Below, piece by piece: positions 1 through 11,900 of a stretch of DNA of 64,000 nt; the first letter of the stretch is position 1, and every line of letters starts with the position of its first letter. A program made the translations under genes and the position numbers. Under the pieces are notes generated by a model, which was not told the origin of the DNA, did not search any database, and was given only the letters and a program-made list of their open reading frames with translations. Origin of the DNA: Daphnia carinata (Eukaryota > Arthropoda > Branchiopoda > Diplostraca > Daphniidae); NCBI RefSeq assembly GCF_022539665.2, contig NC_081339.1, positions 806,001 through 870,000 on the forward strand. The letters are read 5' to 3'.

Positions 1-565
1 CGCGGCTAGAAGAAAGAAGATCAGCGGTGACCTCTGGACCAGCGTTTAAGATTATGTTTCGGGGGTTAGGGTTTGAGTAGGGTGGAAAATTTTTCTTTTT
101 TCTTTTTCGGTCGCGTGGTCGGCGGCCATTGATAACTCCACCCCAAATTTTTTTTTCTCTTTAACTTTTTTCCTTTTTCTCGAATTCACTGCTTCGCTTT
201 GCCGAGTGTAGCGGCCATCCTTGTTGCTTCACATTTTGGGGGGCCTTTTCCCCTCTTTTTTTTATTGAATCCTCTCTTTTTGGAGGATATTTATATCCTC
301 CACTAACACTCTATTCTTCTCCGCCTTAGCGGAACACCATCAAGGTCTCCAAAACAAGCCTCAAGATTTGTGACGCAGAGAAGATTAAGAGGGCAAAGAG
401 GAGGGCTGAGGGCTTGGAGAGGTCGTGGACTGGTCCACACCAGACGAGGCAATTCCGTTACACCCCGGAAAGAAGGCGGCAAATTAATCTTTTAACCGTC
501 TTGCAGCCACAGTCGACACCAACCAAACCCTTTCGCCACTCAACTCCATACTCCCGATAGTCACA
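1..565. other. No gene seen; pyrimidine-rich sequence
   Basis: No convincing coding sequence. The stretch has long T/C-rich tracts (about 85-180 and 250-280). It may be the leader or a degraded LTR of the BEL/Pao relic that follows, but no matching copy was found after that element, so the link is inference. Confidence 0.4.
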
Positions 566-580
566 TGCCCCCTAGCGGCC
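566..580 (+). promoter_or_regulatory. CTCF-like motif (strong match)
   Basis: The 15-mer TGCCCCCTAGCGGCC closely resembles the bilaterian CTCF core (GCGCCCCCTAGTGG type). It lies 5' of a cluster of weaker related motifs at 1380-1719. CTCF is an architectural zinc-finger DNA-binding protein. Binding here is inferred only from the motif. Confidence 0.4.
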
Positions 581-699
581 ATTAAGGAAGCTCTTCAGCC
601 AAAGTATTGCGGGGACATAAGGTACCACCCGGTCAACCAGCTTGTGGAGAAGAAGTAGGAGGGAGCCTTAACTGCACCAACTCCAAGTGGGTTGGGCAA

Positions 700-990
700 C
701 CCCCCCCCCCCCCCCAAACAACAGCAGCAAAGAAAGGATTTTCACGTGCACGAGGTTGGCTACTCTCCAAATTTGTCAACCAGAGTGAGCAGCCCCAAGT
801 CGGAGTAGAATCTTCACGCGGAGGTGGTTGACCAATCTCCACAGTTGTCAACCAACTCGAGCAATTTGAACAGTTGTTACCCACCCCAGGCGTGGGGCGT
901 AACAACGCGCTGCTCACCAAATTTGCACCTTTCAAGTCAGGGCCAGGTAACTTACGCGGACGTAGTCGGCCAATATTCTCCCACAAGGAA
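700..990 (+). repeat. Poly(C) tract followed by degenerate tandem repeat
   Basis: A run of 16 C (700-715) precedes a direct repeat of about 72 bp. The unit at 740-792 (ttcacg, then gaggttgg, then ctctccaaat, then tgtcaacca) recurs at 812-867, and a weaker third copy ends near 985. Short overlapping open frames cross it, but the repeats are not kept in one frame, so it is not treated as coding. Confidence 0.55.
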
Positions 991-1108
991 AACCCGCTGG
1001 ATGCTCCAATTCAAGATCCAACACCGATGGTAGCACCAGCCAGAGCAGTGGAGAGCCCAGCCGAAAAAAAGGAAGAGGAAGAAGAAGACGAAGCCGTCCT
1101 TTGGATTG

Positions 1109-1174
1109 ACACCGATCCAAAGGATCGGTGTAAAGGTATTTTCTATAAAGATCTTATTGATCTTTATAGAAAAT
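1109..1174. repeat. Two adjacent perfect hairpins
   Basis: Perfect inverted arms acaccgatcc / ggatcggtgt occupy 1109-1118 and 1122-1131 (3-nt loop). Only six bases later come 16-nt perfect arms at 1138-1153 and 1159-1174 (5-nt loop). Two ATAATTGATCAATT-type palindromes follow at about 1200-1240. A short open frame ends right after the second hairpin. Function is unknown; RNA structure in a retroelement leader or recombination debris are both possible. Confidence 0.8.
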
Positions 1175-1379
1175 TGTAGTTCTCATTATGTTACAATAAA
1201 ATAATTGATCAATTAGTTACAAGAAAATAATTGATCAATTGCTTTGTTACTTACTTTCAGCAGGAGAAACGGTTCAACCGTACTCCACCAAAAGAGAAAA
1301 CTTTCTTACATTTTTTTTGGAGTTGGGCTCTAAACCTAAACTCCCACTAATTAATTTCTTTTCCTCCTTTAGAAAATTA

Positions 1380-1719
1380 GCGCCATCTAGGGCTTAAAAT
1401 TTCAAAGTTTAATTTTCTCTTTTTTTTTAAAGTTATTTTCTTTCCAGAACAGCAAGCTTACGCCACCTAGTGGTCATAAGCAAACTAATAATTCAGAAAT
1501 TTCTAAAATTGAAAATTTTCTTTCCTTTTTCTCAAAAACTGAAGGTCCGCTCCATCTAGCGGTCAAAAAAGAGACTTCTTTATTATTTTCATTTTTTCTG
1601 ATTTTTGTTCAGAAACTGAACACAAACACCATCTAGCGGTCAAAAACCAAAGGATGGTAAAACTTTTTCTTTTCCTCATTTTCTTCTAAAAACTGAAAGC
1701 TTATGCAGCCTAACGGCCA
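1380..1719 (+). repeat. Five-copy tandem repeat with CTCF-like cores
   Basis: Five diverged units of 77-89 bp each carry a version of gCGCCATCTAGcGGTCA: cores at 1380-1393, 1461-1476, 1550-1565, 1627-1642 and 1704-1719. Between cores the sequence is T/A-rich with recurring ctgaa and tttct blocks. The cores resemble the CTCF consensus, best at 1461 (CGCCACCTAGTGGTCA). The array lies upstream of the gag-like ORF of the BEL/Pao relic, perhaps in its untranslated leader. Confidence 0.65.
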
Positions 1720-2144
1720 AATAAGCAACCTTATTTTCCAAATCATCTGAAAATAGTCCTTTCCCATTCCTAACCATTACGCATCGTGCTAGCAACTAAT
1801 GAAAACGTGACATTTTATTATTACTGACAACAAGGTCGGTTTATTTGCTCGAAAGTTAACGAAGGCTAACTAAGAGCTAAAAATTTAAGCTTCCACTTCA
1901 AAAAAATTGCTTTGTCATAGTAAGAAGGAAAAACCTCAACCAGTGGAGTTCAAAAAATACGCCCACTGATTGGAGCACGGCGTCAGCGCTGCTCCCTTTT
2001 TATTCACCGATAATTTAGTGGAAGCACCAAAAGTAAAATTTTTCCAAGTTTTTCTTTTTTCTCACTTCTTCCAGGGAAATCCAGAAGTGAACCCCGCAGA
2101 AATTGCAAAGAATTCTAACCTTACAATTTTAGCAAAAAACAAAA

Positions 2145-2837
2145 ATGTCACGATCGGTTGCAGCAACACGAGCGGGCCTGAAAGGCCAACTTACGAGGAC
2201 AATGGAGAAGATCAAGGGATACAAGGACCTTACGATGACTGCGGAACTTGATAACGATATTGCAACGGATACAGAACTCCTAAAGCAACGTTATCAAAAA
2301 TTTATTAAAGCAAGCGACCAAGTACGTTGGGCCTTGCAAACTACGAACGCTACCGAGGAGCAAATTCAACAAGATTACTCCACACTAGCAGAAGTAGAAG
2401 AAGAAATGAGCAGCATATTCGCTTTCGTTAAAAATAAACGAGACGAGTATAAAAGACAACAAGACTTGGAATTTCAAGAGTTGCAGAGGAAAGAGCAACG
2501 CCAGATAGATGAGGATAGGAACAGATTGCTTCAAGACCTGCTCACTCAACAGCAGCAACTCTTCGCAAATCAAAGCCTCCAACAACAACAAGCCTACGCC
2601 TTACAAATACAACAACTCATGGCGCAAAACCAGGCTCCAGTGCAAGTAGTAGCAGCAGTAGCAGCAGCTCCAGTAAAACAAGCAACACGTCACGCTAAAC
2701 CAAAGGCTCTCATTCAAACTCATTTATGCAAGTTTGACAACCTAGCTCCTGTTAAAACAATGGCAGAAGTATCGGCGCTTAGGAAACTGCAACTCACAGT
2801 CCAGTCTCATATTAATGCCTTGGAAATCCCAGTGTAA
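2145..2837 (+). pseudogene. BEL/Pao gag-like fragment
   Basis: An open frame of 230 codons. The N-terminus (RAGLKGQLTR) and the long charged coiled-coil segment (about residues 60-165, rich in Q, E and K, ending in a glutamine-rich stretch) match the opening of BEL/Pao gag proteins. After an alanine/valine-rich linker the last 45 residues read like the later gag region (TMAEVSALRKLQL). The frame stops just where a pol fragment begins in another frame (about 2831), so gag is truncated and its zinc knuckles are absent. Confidence 0.75.
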
Positions 2838-3330
2838 AACAAAAGTGGCGCCTCTCCCAAAGAAAAAAGTCACCCTACCACGATTGGAATTATTAAGTTC
2901 GCTATTAGCCGCACAGCTAGGAGAAAAACTAAAAACCTTTCTCTACGTAGTCATGGCGAACCATATTTTGGGCAGACTCGTTAGTAGCACTTGGGTGGAT
3001 CAGAGGTCTTCACCGCCATTTACAGAAGTAGCTGCACCTCTACCACTAAATCGCTTGAAACAAGCGAAAGCCTTCGAAATCACGGATGTGGATTTCGCAG
3101 GGCCCTTGTATTACAAACACCCAATATCACGTAAGAAACGCAAGCAAGTGGAGCTTACGACCTCCGTGGACCTCCCACAAACGGATGATCCAAGTATGGA
3201 GACTCCAGCAGATCCTCCAGCCATGGAGCAAACGGAGGAAAAAGAAAACCTCCAAACGGGCGAATCAGGCAAGAAGAAAAAGGGTACAATCAAGCAACCC
3301 AAAAGTTATACCTATTCATCTGCGCGGTGA
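2831..3330 (+). pseudogene. BEL/Pao pol remnant (A17/RNase H scrap and integrase start)
   Basis: The first 35 codons carry the segment between reverse transcriptase and RNase H typical of Pao pol (LTLPRLELL-like: VTLPRLELLSSLLAAQL). From codon ~60 the frame jumps to the integrase N-part, with APLPLNRLKQAKAFEITDVD followed by FAGPLYYK, which holds the first catalytic Asp. So RT and most of RNase H were lost by at least one deletion. The following lysine/glutamate-rich ~65 codons (about 3125-3320) are unlike standard integrase and look like an inserted spacer before the core continues near 3310. Confidence 0.75.
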
Positions 3331-4368
3331 CTAGGGCCGTCCATTTGGAGTTGACTAAAACCATGTCAGCACGTGACTTTCTCCTAGCTTTCCGAAGATT
3401 TTCGGCTAGGAGGGGTAACGTGTCTGTCATGTATTCACAACGCACAAACATTTAGGTGCGTTTCCAAACACTTAAAGGCCCTAAGATCTGATCCAGTGTT
3501 CCACGACCTTCTAGCCATGCGTAAGACAGAGTGGATCTTCTCCGCCAGCCTAGCCCCATGTTGGGGAGGCTTTTGGGAAAGAATGGTTAGGACAATGAAA
3601 GACCTACTACGGCGACCCAATGGCCGTGCGTGTCTAGAATACGACGAATTGGAAGTCAGTCTGATTGAGACAGAAAGCGTAGTGAACGCAAGGCCACTCA
3701 CTTATGTGGCAGAGGGGAGCGATGATCCACTTCCCATCACTCCAAACCAATTTCTGAACAACAGACGATCTAATTGCACTCCGCCGGAGCCAGCAATTAA
3801 TCTACTGACTCCCGACCCAACCAACGCACGACTCATTGAAATGGACCGTCTACGCAGAGAATATGTCAAGGACACTTGGGAGCGATTCGTCAACGACTAC
3901 TTGCTCCAAGTAGACAATTTTCACTGCAAGGGAGGGTCTGGACGCAAGATCCGAGTAGGCGAAGTTGTCATCATCCACGATGACAACACGAAGCGGCTTA
4001 TGTCGACAGTCAGAGTGGTGAAGGAGCTGAATTCCTGCAAAGACGGGCTGATTCGATCGGTAACGGTCAAGACCCCTAACGGGAACTTGGTTAACCGAGC
4101 GATTCAATCCCTACAGCCCCTGGAATTACGCGAGGACCAGCCCGACGACTTGGAAGTACTACCCTCGCCGGAGATGGAGCAGGAAGAAGACACAACTCCA
4201 TCCGTTTCAGCCGCCAGCCCGGTCGAAGAGAGCGAGCCGTGGAGCACGGGCTCTGGTGGGGAGTGTATTGGGAATATATTTGGTTCCCAACAGCAGACGA
4301 CGCGGTCTGGACGCCGCACGAGGTTGCCCAGCCGTTTCCACTTATTTGAATTGGGTGGTTCTCGATAG
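3331..4368 (+). pseudogene. BEL/Pao integrase core and C-terminal domain, frameshifted
   Basis: Codons from about 3310 continue the integrase core (CAVTRAVHLEL). Near 3436 the frame breaks, apparently by loss of two bases at the second catalytic Asp codon. From 3496 a 290-codon frame holds the third catalytic residue (WGGFWERM), ESVVNARPLTY and the BEL-specific C-terminal domain (about residues 150-215, KIRVGEVVIIHDDN). It ends in an acidic tail and a stop at 4368. The catalytic site cannot be made from this copy. The long intact C-terminal frame suggests moderate rather than ancient decay. Confidence 0.85.
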
Positions 4369-7300
4369 AGGGCCACCATTGTACATTTTTCACCCCTTTT
4401 TTCTTTATCTAAGCCCCGCCCTAGGCCTATTGGACGTCTCGCAAGAGAGGGCAAGGGGCAGTCAGTCGCGAAATACATTTCCTACAGTTAACAACAAGTC
4501 TCCACCAGTGTTCCCGTGTTTCATCTACTAAATCTTCAAGGTATTTTTATTCAAGGTAAAGTCAGTGCACTGGCTGACTATTCCCTTCAGAAGGCGTGAA
4601 GGTCAGCCATTATAAGGCAGGCAATGAAGAACGTAGCGGCAGAATCTGAAATTTAAATAGAAGAATGAAAAAAACGAACATCGCTAAGGCCAACAACATT
4701 GCTGGTTTCTTAGATAGGCTAAGTAGTACTAAGCCGCTGCCAGAAACTAATTAATTAAAGTAGTTAATATAAATATAACAAAAAGACCATATCGAGATCC
4801 CGGAAACAATTATAGCGAGGCTTTGGAAGAATTAAGTTGTAAGTTGTAAACTTGTAATAACCCCTAAGAACCGGACTGTACAGCCTCTTTGAGGTTTTGG
4901 AGAAAACGGCACCTAGTAAAAACTTGTTTTCTTGTATTGCCGTTGGGTCCTCAAAAACATTACAACCTTGGATACGGCCTCGGTCATTGATATCGTCGAG
5001 CAATGCGTACTCAAACCATAGCATACCCGGCATGAAATAAAAAGGACAAGTAGCCAAGAATATCCTCCAAAATTATGTGACAAAGGATTCGAACATTGTT
5101 TAGAACCCCAATCCATCCATTGCTTCCACGCGAAATGGTAGAACGAGATTGTAAGCGTCAAACGCTTCCCATGCAAAGCTCAACAACTCCCGCTCAAATG
5201 CCTCGATTTTCAAAACGTTGCCTAATACCCTCCAGGTGCTCAACTTGAAATTCCTCGACGGCAACAGACGATGTGGCTCTAATCGGTAGAATGATTAAAA
5301 AAGGAACCCCGTGAAAAACTTGTAAAATGTCTGCACACATGCAAAAGAAGAGAGAACCACTCCTAACTGCCATAACGGACAACTCAAGACAAATCCACCT
5401 GATCTCGTTTAATTTTTGCCAAACAACGAGGAACTAAAGCGAAAGGAGAAAATCCATAGCCTTGTAGATCGCCACAGTTCAAAATAAAGGCATTAAGTGT
5501 TACGGTGCAAAAGGCCGTTCCATATTTGCCTATCTAGCAACGTCTGCTGTAATTTCCTGAGCCTTTCAGCCAATTATAGCCTGAATCTTATTTAACCCAT
5601 CGTTTTCTCTATTGTCTCCTGCTTTTTCTGTAATTTTGCTGAAAACCACACACTGCCTGACGCGTTTTACCTATTTAGTTAGTCTAACTTCGACATAATT
5701 TCTATTCGCAGTTATTGTGAGTGTCCTTCATCCTCTTAAGGTTAGTTATTTGCTCAGGATGTTGTTGTGCATGTCTAAACAGAGTTCTTTTATATCCTTA
5801 GCTCTTTGCACTTGCCTGTTCCTGTACTTATTTCTCCTGCCGTGATTCCATAACACTATCGCTGAACAATTCCTCTTTGTATTTTATCACGAGCATGTTA
5901 ACTTAGCCGTTGTTTTTTCCTCCAAAGCCTGCCCCAGTGCTTGTAAAGTTGTGTTGTGTCGGGCTTCGCCCGTGACAAAGAACTCGGTGGCGTCCTTCTT
6001 GGACGTTAAGCCGATATCCTCCTTCAAAAGCTAGCCGATTCTGGGACCCGCGCTCTTGATTCGTATTAGCTTCCCGTCGATTTTTGGATATGTGTGCGAA
6101 TGCTCTGCCCCAATGCTGCAAGCGGCCTGAATAGAATGACGAGTCTGAATTTCCATCGGCGTGTTCATTGTTTTTTCACTAAGTATTGTGTACAAATCGA
6201 TTAATGCTGTCCGATGTCCATTACCTTTAGTTGCGTCTGAATAAACGCATCTTCCCTTACGTTAATGTTTTTAAAAACAGTTTTCTTTTTGGCTCAGTGA
6301 CTTCAGCCGTCGAGCTAAAATGGAATAAGCGAAAAACCCTCCTTTTCGAACGTAGGCGGGAATTCCTTCGGCGTCTATAGACTGTTCCCTTGGCACACTG
6401 ACTGCCAAAAGCGACGCGATTTTCTTGCTAATTGCTGTCGAAACTACTGGCCGTGAGAAAAAGATTGGCTGGCTTGATCGCTAGTTGGGTCGCGCCCTAT
6501 GATCCCACGCCGTATCTCCGAGTAGGGTTTGATCCCTAGCATGCTCCTGCTCGGCTTGCTTACGGCCTAGCGATGGGCCTGTGACCTCACTTTCTGTTTC
6601 GTTTTCTAAGTTGCATAGTTGTAAATTCCCTTTCGGCGGAAGTCGCGACCGCCTGCTTCCAGCTCACATTCCTCTTTGCAGCACTTTTCTACCACTTCGT
6701 ACTCTGCTTGCTCGTCTCAGTTGCCCATCCTCCTGCATGAAATCACCATGAGTTGAATACCAACGAGGGCCGTTATCGTATTGTTCATTGTAAGGACCCC
6801 GGTAACATTCGAGCCGATAACGAAGGTAGTCCACGCAATCACTTATGATTGTAACGATGACCCAATCTAGCCGTCGGATCGTAAAAACTTGGTTTTCTTA
6901 ATGGCGAAAAAATGGCGGAAATCGAGGCTTATGCCTACTCTCGTAAACCCCAAGGCACTTGGTCGTCAAAGAAACAATCAAATTGAGAATCAACGAATTC
7001 TGCACATGAGCCTGCTGGGCCACCTCGAGGAAAATTTGACGACATTCTGTGACAGGAGCTAGAAAAAGTCTAAAGTATAATGGGCATTGCAAGGGGTGAG
7101 GTAAGCAAAATGCAGTTGAAGAGCAAATCATCTACACCCTTAGGATCAAAAGTAATTTACTTTCGTAATATAATCACAGACGATGATTACTCAGATATTT
7201 TACTTATTTGTTTGTTTACATTTTCTGTATAGAACGAATAATTTTTATATTTGCTATTATATACAGTGTGAAAATACAAATTATTAGTACAGTGTTTGCC

Positions 7301-8903
7301 TCAACACTTCAGAATATATCACAGGGTTGCACCGTTATGACATTGAATACTAATTTATAATCAAAATGGTTCAGTGATTAGTGAAATTTGTGCTCAAGCA
7401 AATCATATACACAGAGATCATCTAACACATACGACATTAAAGTATCCAGTTCTTGGAACTACTAGTTGCGAAGCAATTCAAAGTAAATTTATCCTGGTCG
7501 AGACACCTTCAGTACAAATAAAATCTGGGATAAAATATGCCAGACCGATGTTTTTGTGAATAGCTAAAATAAATATTAAAAGACGCGTTAGTGACACTAA
7601 AGGTAACATATTTGCCTGTAGCTGGCAGTAGTAATGCAATTAACATTTTCTGTACCATAAGAAAGTCTGAAAAATGACCAATGTTGACGATCATTAAAGG
7701 TTTTTTCGGAAGTTATTTTAAGCAAATGATAGCAGATCGTCCCAACCTTTCTTTTAGCAAGGAAAAAACTGTGAACATATTGACTGTTTCAAATATGCAA
7801 ATATCGTTTTCGCTCCTATTTGTTCTCATAAAAGCGTTATATGTTCAGTCAAAGATCGTTTGTTTTTTGTTTTTTTTTCATCCTGGGTTAAACGCTGGAG
7901 AACGGCAGAACGTAAGAGGCTTAAAGGAAACAAGAAATCATTACCAGATAGATCGTTCGGACTCGGATTGCAGAAGGTGAGTTAAGTGGACGATTATACC
8001 AACAACGCATTTTTTTTTAAAATAAAAATTCAGATATGGAAAATTAAGGTGCGAAAAATTTTGAAACAACATTCAAACTATCTTGCTAGAAAATGAACAA
8101 TAAATTGTAGCAAAAACGTGAAAAAAACTTTTTTTTTTACGCTACATTAGTAGCCTCTCTGCTGAGGGTTTTTATTTCTATGATGAAATTTATTGAACTT
8201 TTGTCTTAAGTGGGTTTCGTCTTCACGTCAAATATTTAAGTTAAATATCCTGAAAAGTCCGCAAGCTCTAAATAAAAGTGAAGACTGCCGACTTTTCCCT
8301 GTGGACGGCTCAGTTATCAACGCTGACTGCCGTGAAAAAGGCGAACAACATCCGCATTGTTAGTTCTATAATTTTTTCTTAAACCGCTTGTTGAGCTTGG
8401 TCAGTTGTTGATCCCATTCCCCAAAACTGCACTTTAGCTTAAACTTAAATCATTGTAGGATAAATATACTTAATATCTCCCATAATCCGAAATGAACGTT
8501 CATATAACATTATCAAAAAATTCCGTAGGAATTTTTCTCTCATTAGTCTCTTTTTTCCCCAAGTAGTCTAACTCCTTCAGAGATTCGCCTTTTGAACTTA
8601 ATCGCAAACCACTGGCTATTTTTTTTAAACCGATAGGTAAAGTATACACATCATTGCTTTTGTCTGTCAAAAATGAATGCTTATACTAATATTGCAGTAA
8701 CCTTCTTTTGGTGAAGTAAAAATGTGACGTAAGTTACCACTTGGTAACGTTCAAGGTGCAATTGATTTTTAGATTGCAAACACCTATACCAAGATGTACG
8801 TATGACTGTTGTTTGTAGACGTCGAATGAGATGAAAATTTTCATACCCTGAGGATCAGTCGGGTAGCAGCAGGTTCACCTCTACTCTGAACCTTCTACGT
8901 TTC
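4369..8903. other. Intergenic, no gene recognised
   Basis: Contains only short open frames with no domain I recognise. Three - strand frames at 4764-5382 (60-97 codons, offset from one another) could be the wreck of one multi-exon or frameshifted gene, since they sit end to end on one strand, but I see no diagnostic motif. The rest is AT-rich spacer between the retroelement relic and the 3' end of the chaoptin-like gene. Confidence 0.5.
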
Positions 8904-11900
8904 TCACAAAACATATAGAAGGGATACCAACACAAAAAATACAATAGAAAATTGCTCTCGAACAGAAAAGCGAAGAGCAGTGATTGCTGAATTACTACAT
9001 GCCTCTATGCTTATTGGTTGATCAAATAGATTATTAAATTTGAGGCTGGCGGGATCTCGACAAAGAATTTCATCGGGCAATCTAATTATTAAATGTCCCA
9101 TGGAAGTTGTCTCTAAATTCCATCTTGTCAGCCATTTTGCAATCCAAGCGTTTTCGCAGGAACACGTTAACTGGTTGCTTTCCAACCAAAGGCCACCTTT
9201 TATTCGGTGTCAGAGAAAAAATATTACTCCTCTCTTTCAGTATACTGTATGTGTAAAAATTTGTTACCTGCGAGGTGTTTTGTTGACGTCCCCGACAGCG
9301 AGTTATTAGTTTTGATAGATTGTAACTCGATCGTTTGCAAGGCGTTTGACCTCAAATCTAAAGCAAGGGAAGTGCATCCTTCGAGGCCATTTACAAACCG
9401 CTCCGGTAAATACCTCACTGCAGTGTGCTGGAGGCATAAAAAAAAAGTTAGTATTTTGAATAATTATATTATAATTCTTTTAATTACACCACTCTTCTAC
9501 TCCTCTGCTCCCTTCCCCATTCGTCAAATCATTATTAGGCGAATAAAGGCAATCACATTTCTAAGGCTAGGCTACTATACAAGCCCTATAAAGTAGACCA
9601 AACATCCAATACCTTGAGGGAAATGCTGCATTCTGGCATAGTGTGAATTCCAGTGTTAGCGAAGACATCTGGATTTATGGTCTTGAGAAAGGATCCAGAT
9701 ACTTCAATGTCTTTCAACTTTGGTGCTGCATCAACTGTGGCGATGTAGTTCAATTGGGAGGAAAGAACAGGGCCTCTTACTTCAATATCAAGTTTGCGTA
9801 AACCACGCAATCCGCCCAATATCTGAGAAAGATGCGATCCAGGCCACGTCTGCATCTTTATTTGAGTTAAGGAAAAAAGCGAATGCAACGAATCGCTGTC
9901 GACGTTTTCGAGTACAGGAACCCCAACGGATTGAAGATTGAGTGTTTGTACTCTGACTAAGCCGGCGAAACTGTCACGGTTGATGCTACGGATGGGATTA
10001 GACGAAAGATCCAAATGCTTCAGTAGAGGCATATACTGCCACAGGAAGCTAGGAACAACAGTGAAGCGATTCCGCGACAGATCAAGACTTCTTATGCGTC
10101 CAAGGCGAATTACTGTGTTGGCTGGGATCTCGTTAATCGTCCGACAATCCAGTGCATTGTACGATAGGTTTAAAGCAATCAAACTTGGCAATGGGAGATG
10201 TGGCCAATTGTTGATGCCAGTACTTGCCAGATTCAATTTTTTTACATGTTGAATTTCGTGAAACAGCTCTTTGAAATTAGCCCTGATGGCATTGTAACTT
10301 AAGTCAAGAGATACCAGTCCGTTGAGGTAAGAAAAAACATTGTCGGATAACAAAGTCAATTTGTTATGCGCCAAGTTCAAGGAAACCAGATTAGGTGTGT
10401 AGGATAACATTACGGCATCTAAGTGATCGATTTGGTTGTGTGAAACGTCCAGGTTAATTAAAGTTGAAGATATAGATGACAGAGAACTGGGGAATTTGGT
10501 CAAATAATTATGGGCGATGCTTAACGTCTCAATGGCCGTTCCGTCAAAGATATCGTTCGAAATTAAACGTATTCGGTTATTCGAGAGATTAACAATGCGC
10601 AACCGCCTTAGGTTAGCAAAGAAGTTCATTGGAAGTTGTTCAAGTAGGTTTCCGCTGAAATCAACGCTCTGTAAGCTGGTGGCGCCCATCAAGGTGTAGC
10701 GCCCCACTTCTTGTATAAGGTTGTGTTGCACATCCAGCACTTGCAAATTTTGGCAACTTGTAGACAGCATCCGATCAGGCAGCGTTTTGATCTTATTATA
10801 CCCAAGTAGTAGTCTCTTTAGGCTACCAACAGCAATTACAGATAGAAAATCTGTGTTAGGGAAAATCGCCAGCATGTTATGACTCAAATCGATGGATTTC
10901 ATATGGAGCCGGTTGGTCTCGAGCTCTGCGCCGTATTCGAGACTAGTTATCAAGTTGTTTGATAGATTGAGACTTGCCGCCATGAACACATTCGTGCAAT
11001 TGGATATAGCATCCCAGCTAAATTCTTGTAGTTTATTTGATTGAAGATCAATCTTGAGTAAGCTAGGAAGCCGTAGAAAGGCGCCGGCCTCTAGTCTGTC
11101 GATGTGGTTATTCGCCAAACTCAGTGTTACAAGTTTCGGTAAGTGATCAAACGCAGAATGTTGAATAACTTGAATGCGATTGCTTGCAAGTGCGACGTTA
11201 GTGACTGCCTCTAAATGATGAAAATAAAAACAAGCATTTACTACATACTGTAAAACTATGAACATTAACATGAAGAAACCAGTACCTAGATTGTGGAAAG
11301 TGTGTTTTGGTAGAAATTGGATACGATTGTGAGATAAACGTACATCTCGAAGCGAGCGTAGCTTTGCACCTCTGAAAAACTTGCTATTTAATGCAGCGAT
11401 TCGGTTTCCCTCTAAACTCAGGTACTGGAGTTTATCAAGATCCAGCGTTAAAGCTGGTAATGACATAATGCCATTGGATTCCAACGATAGCCACCTTAGT
11501 TGACGCAAAGATCGCAGCAGTGCAACGGGGAACGAGTCCTCCTCAAACACCATGTTCAGTTCTAGTGATTCTAGCGTATCCGCGATATCTACAAATGCGT
11601 CATCACTGATAGCCTTCAATGGATTAAAAGACAGGCTTAGTTCGCGGATCTTGAGAGAGTGTTGGAAGAGACGTGATGGCAATTCCTTGATCTTGTTTCC
11701 TTTCAAATTCAGAATTTCCATGCTTTCTGCCCAACCGTAAAACATGTCTTTCGTTACATTTTCAATCACGTTGTGAGCTAGGTTTAGGTGAATCAATTTC
11801 GGACAATTTCGAAGAGCGGTGGCTGGGAAGTCTTCTAAATAATTCGAAACGATTTTTAGTGAAACACAGTAAAGCGTGCCAAACGTTATTTGAAATGAAC

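Larger units (their letters stand above)
2145..4368 (+). mobile_element. Decayed BEL/Pao LTR retrotransposon
   Basis: Recognised from three coding remnants in canonical order: gag-like coiled coil, a scrap of the pol A17/RNase H region, then integrase with its C-terminal BEL-type domain. Protease and most of reverse transcriptase are missing, so the copy is dead. LTRs were sought by eye on both sides (1-600 and 4370-4620) and no matching pair was found, so the true limits are unknown. Belonging to BEL/Pao rather than Ty3/gypsy rests on the integrase wording (WGGFWERMVRTMK, then ESVVNARPLTY, then PNQFL) and the downstream basic domain. Confidence 0.88.

Noticed and set aside
607-1179. Overlapping short frames that could be a small gene
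   Set aside because: They run over shifting tandem repeats, a poly(C) tract and hairpins, and no frame is favoured.
1-4620. LTR pair for the BEL/Pao relic
   Set aside because: No matching direct repeats could be found by eye between 1-600 and 4370-4620.
4764-5382. Three consecutive - strand frames as a receptor pseudogene
   Set aside because: Suggestive layout but no diagnostic motif; I could not justify a family.
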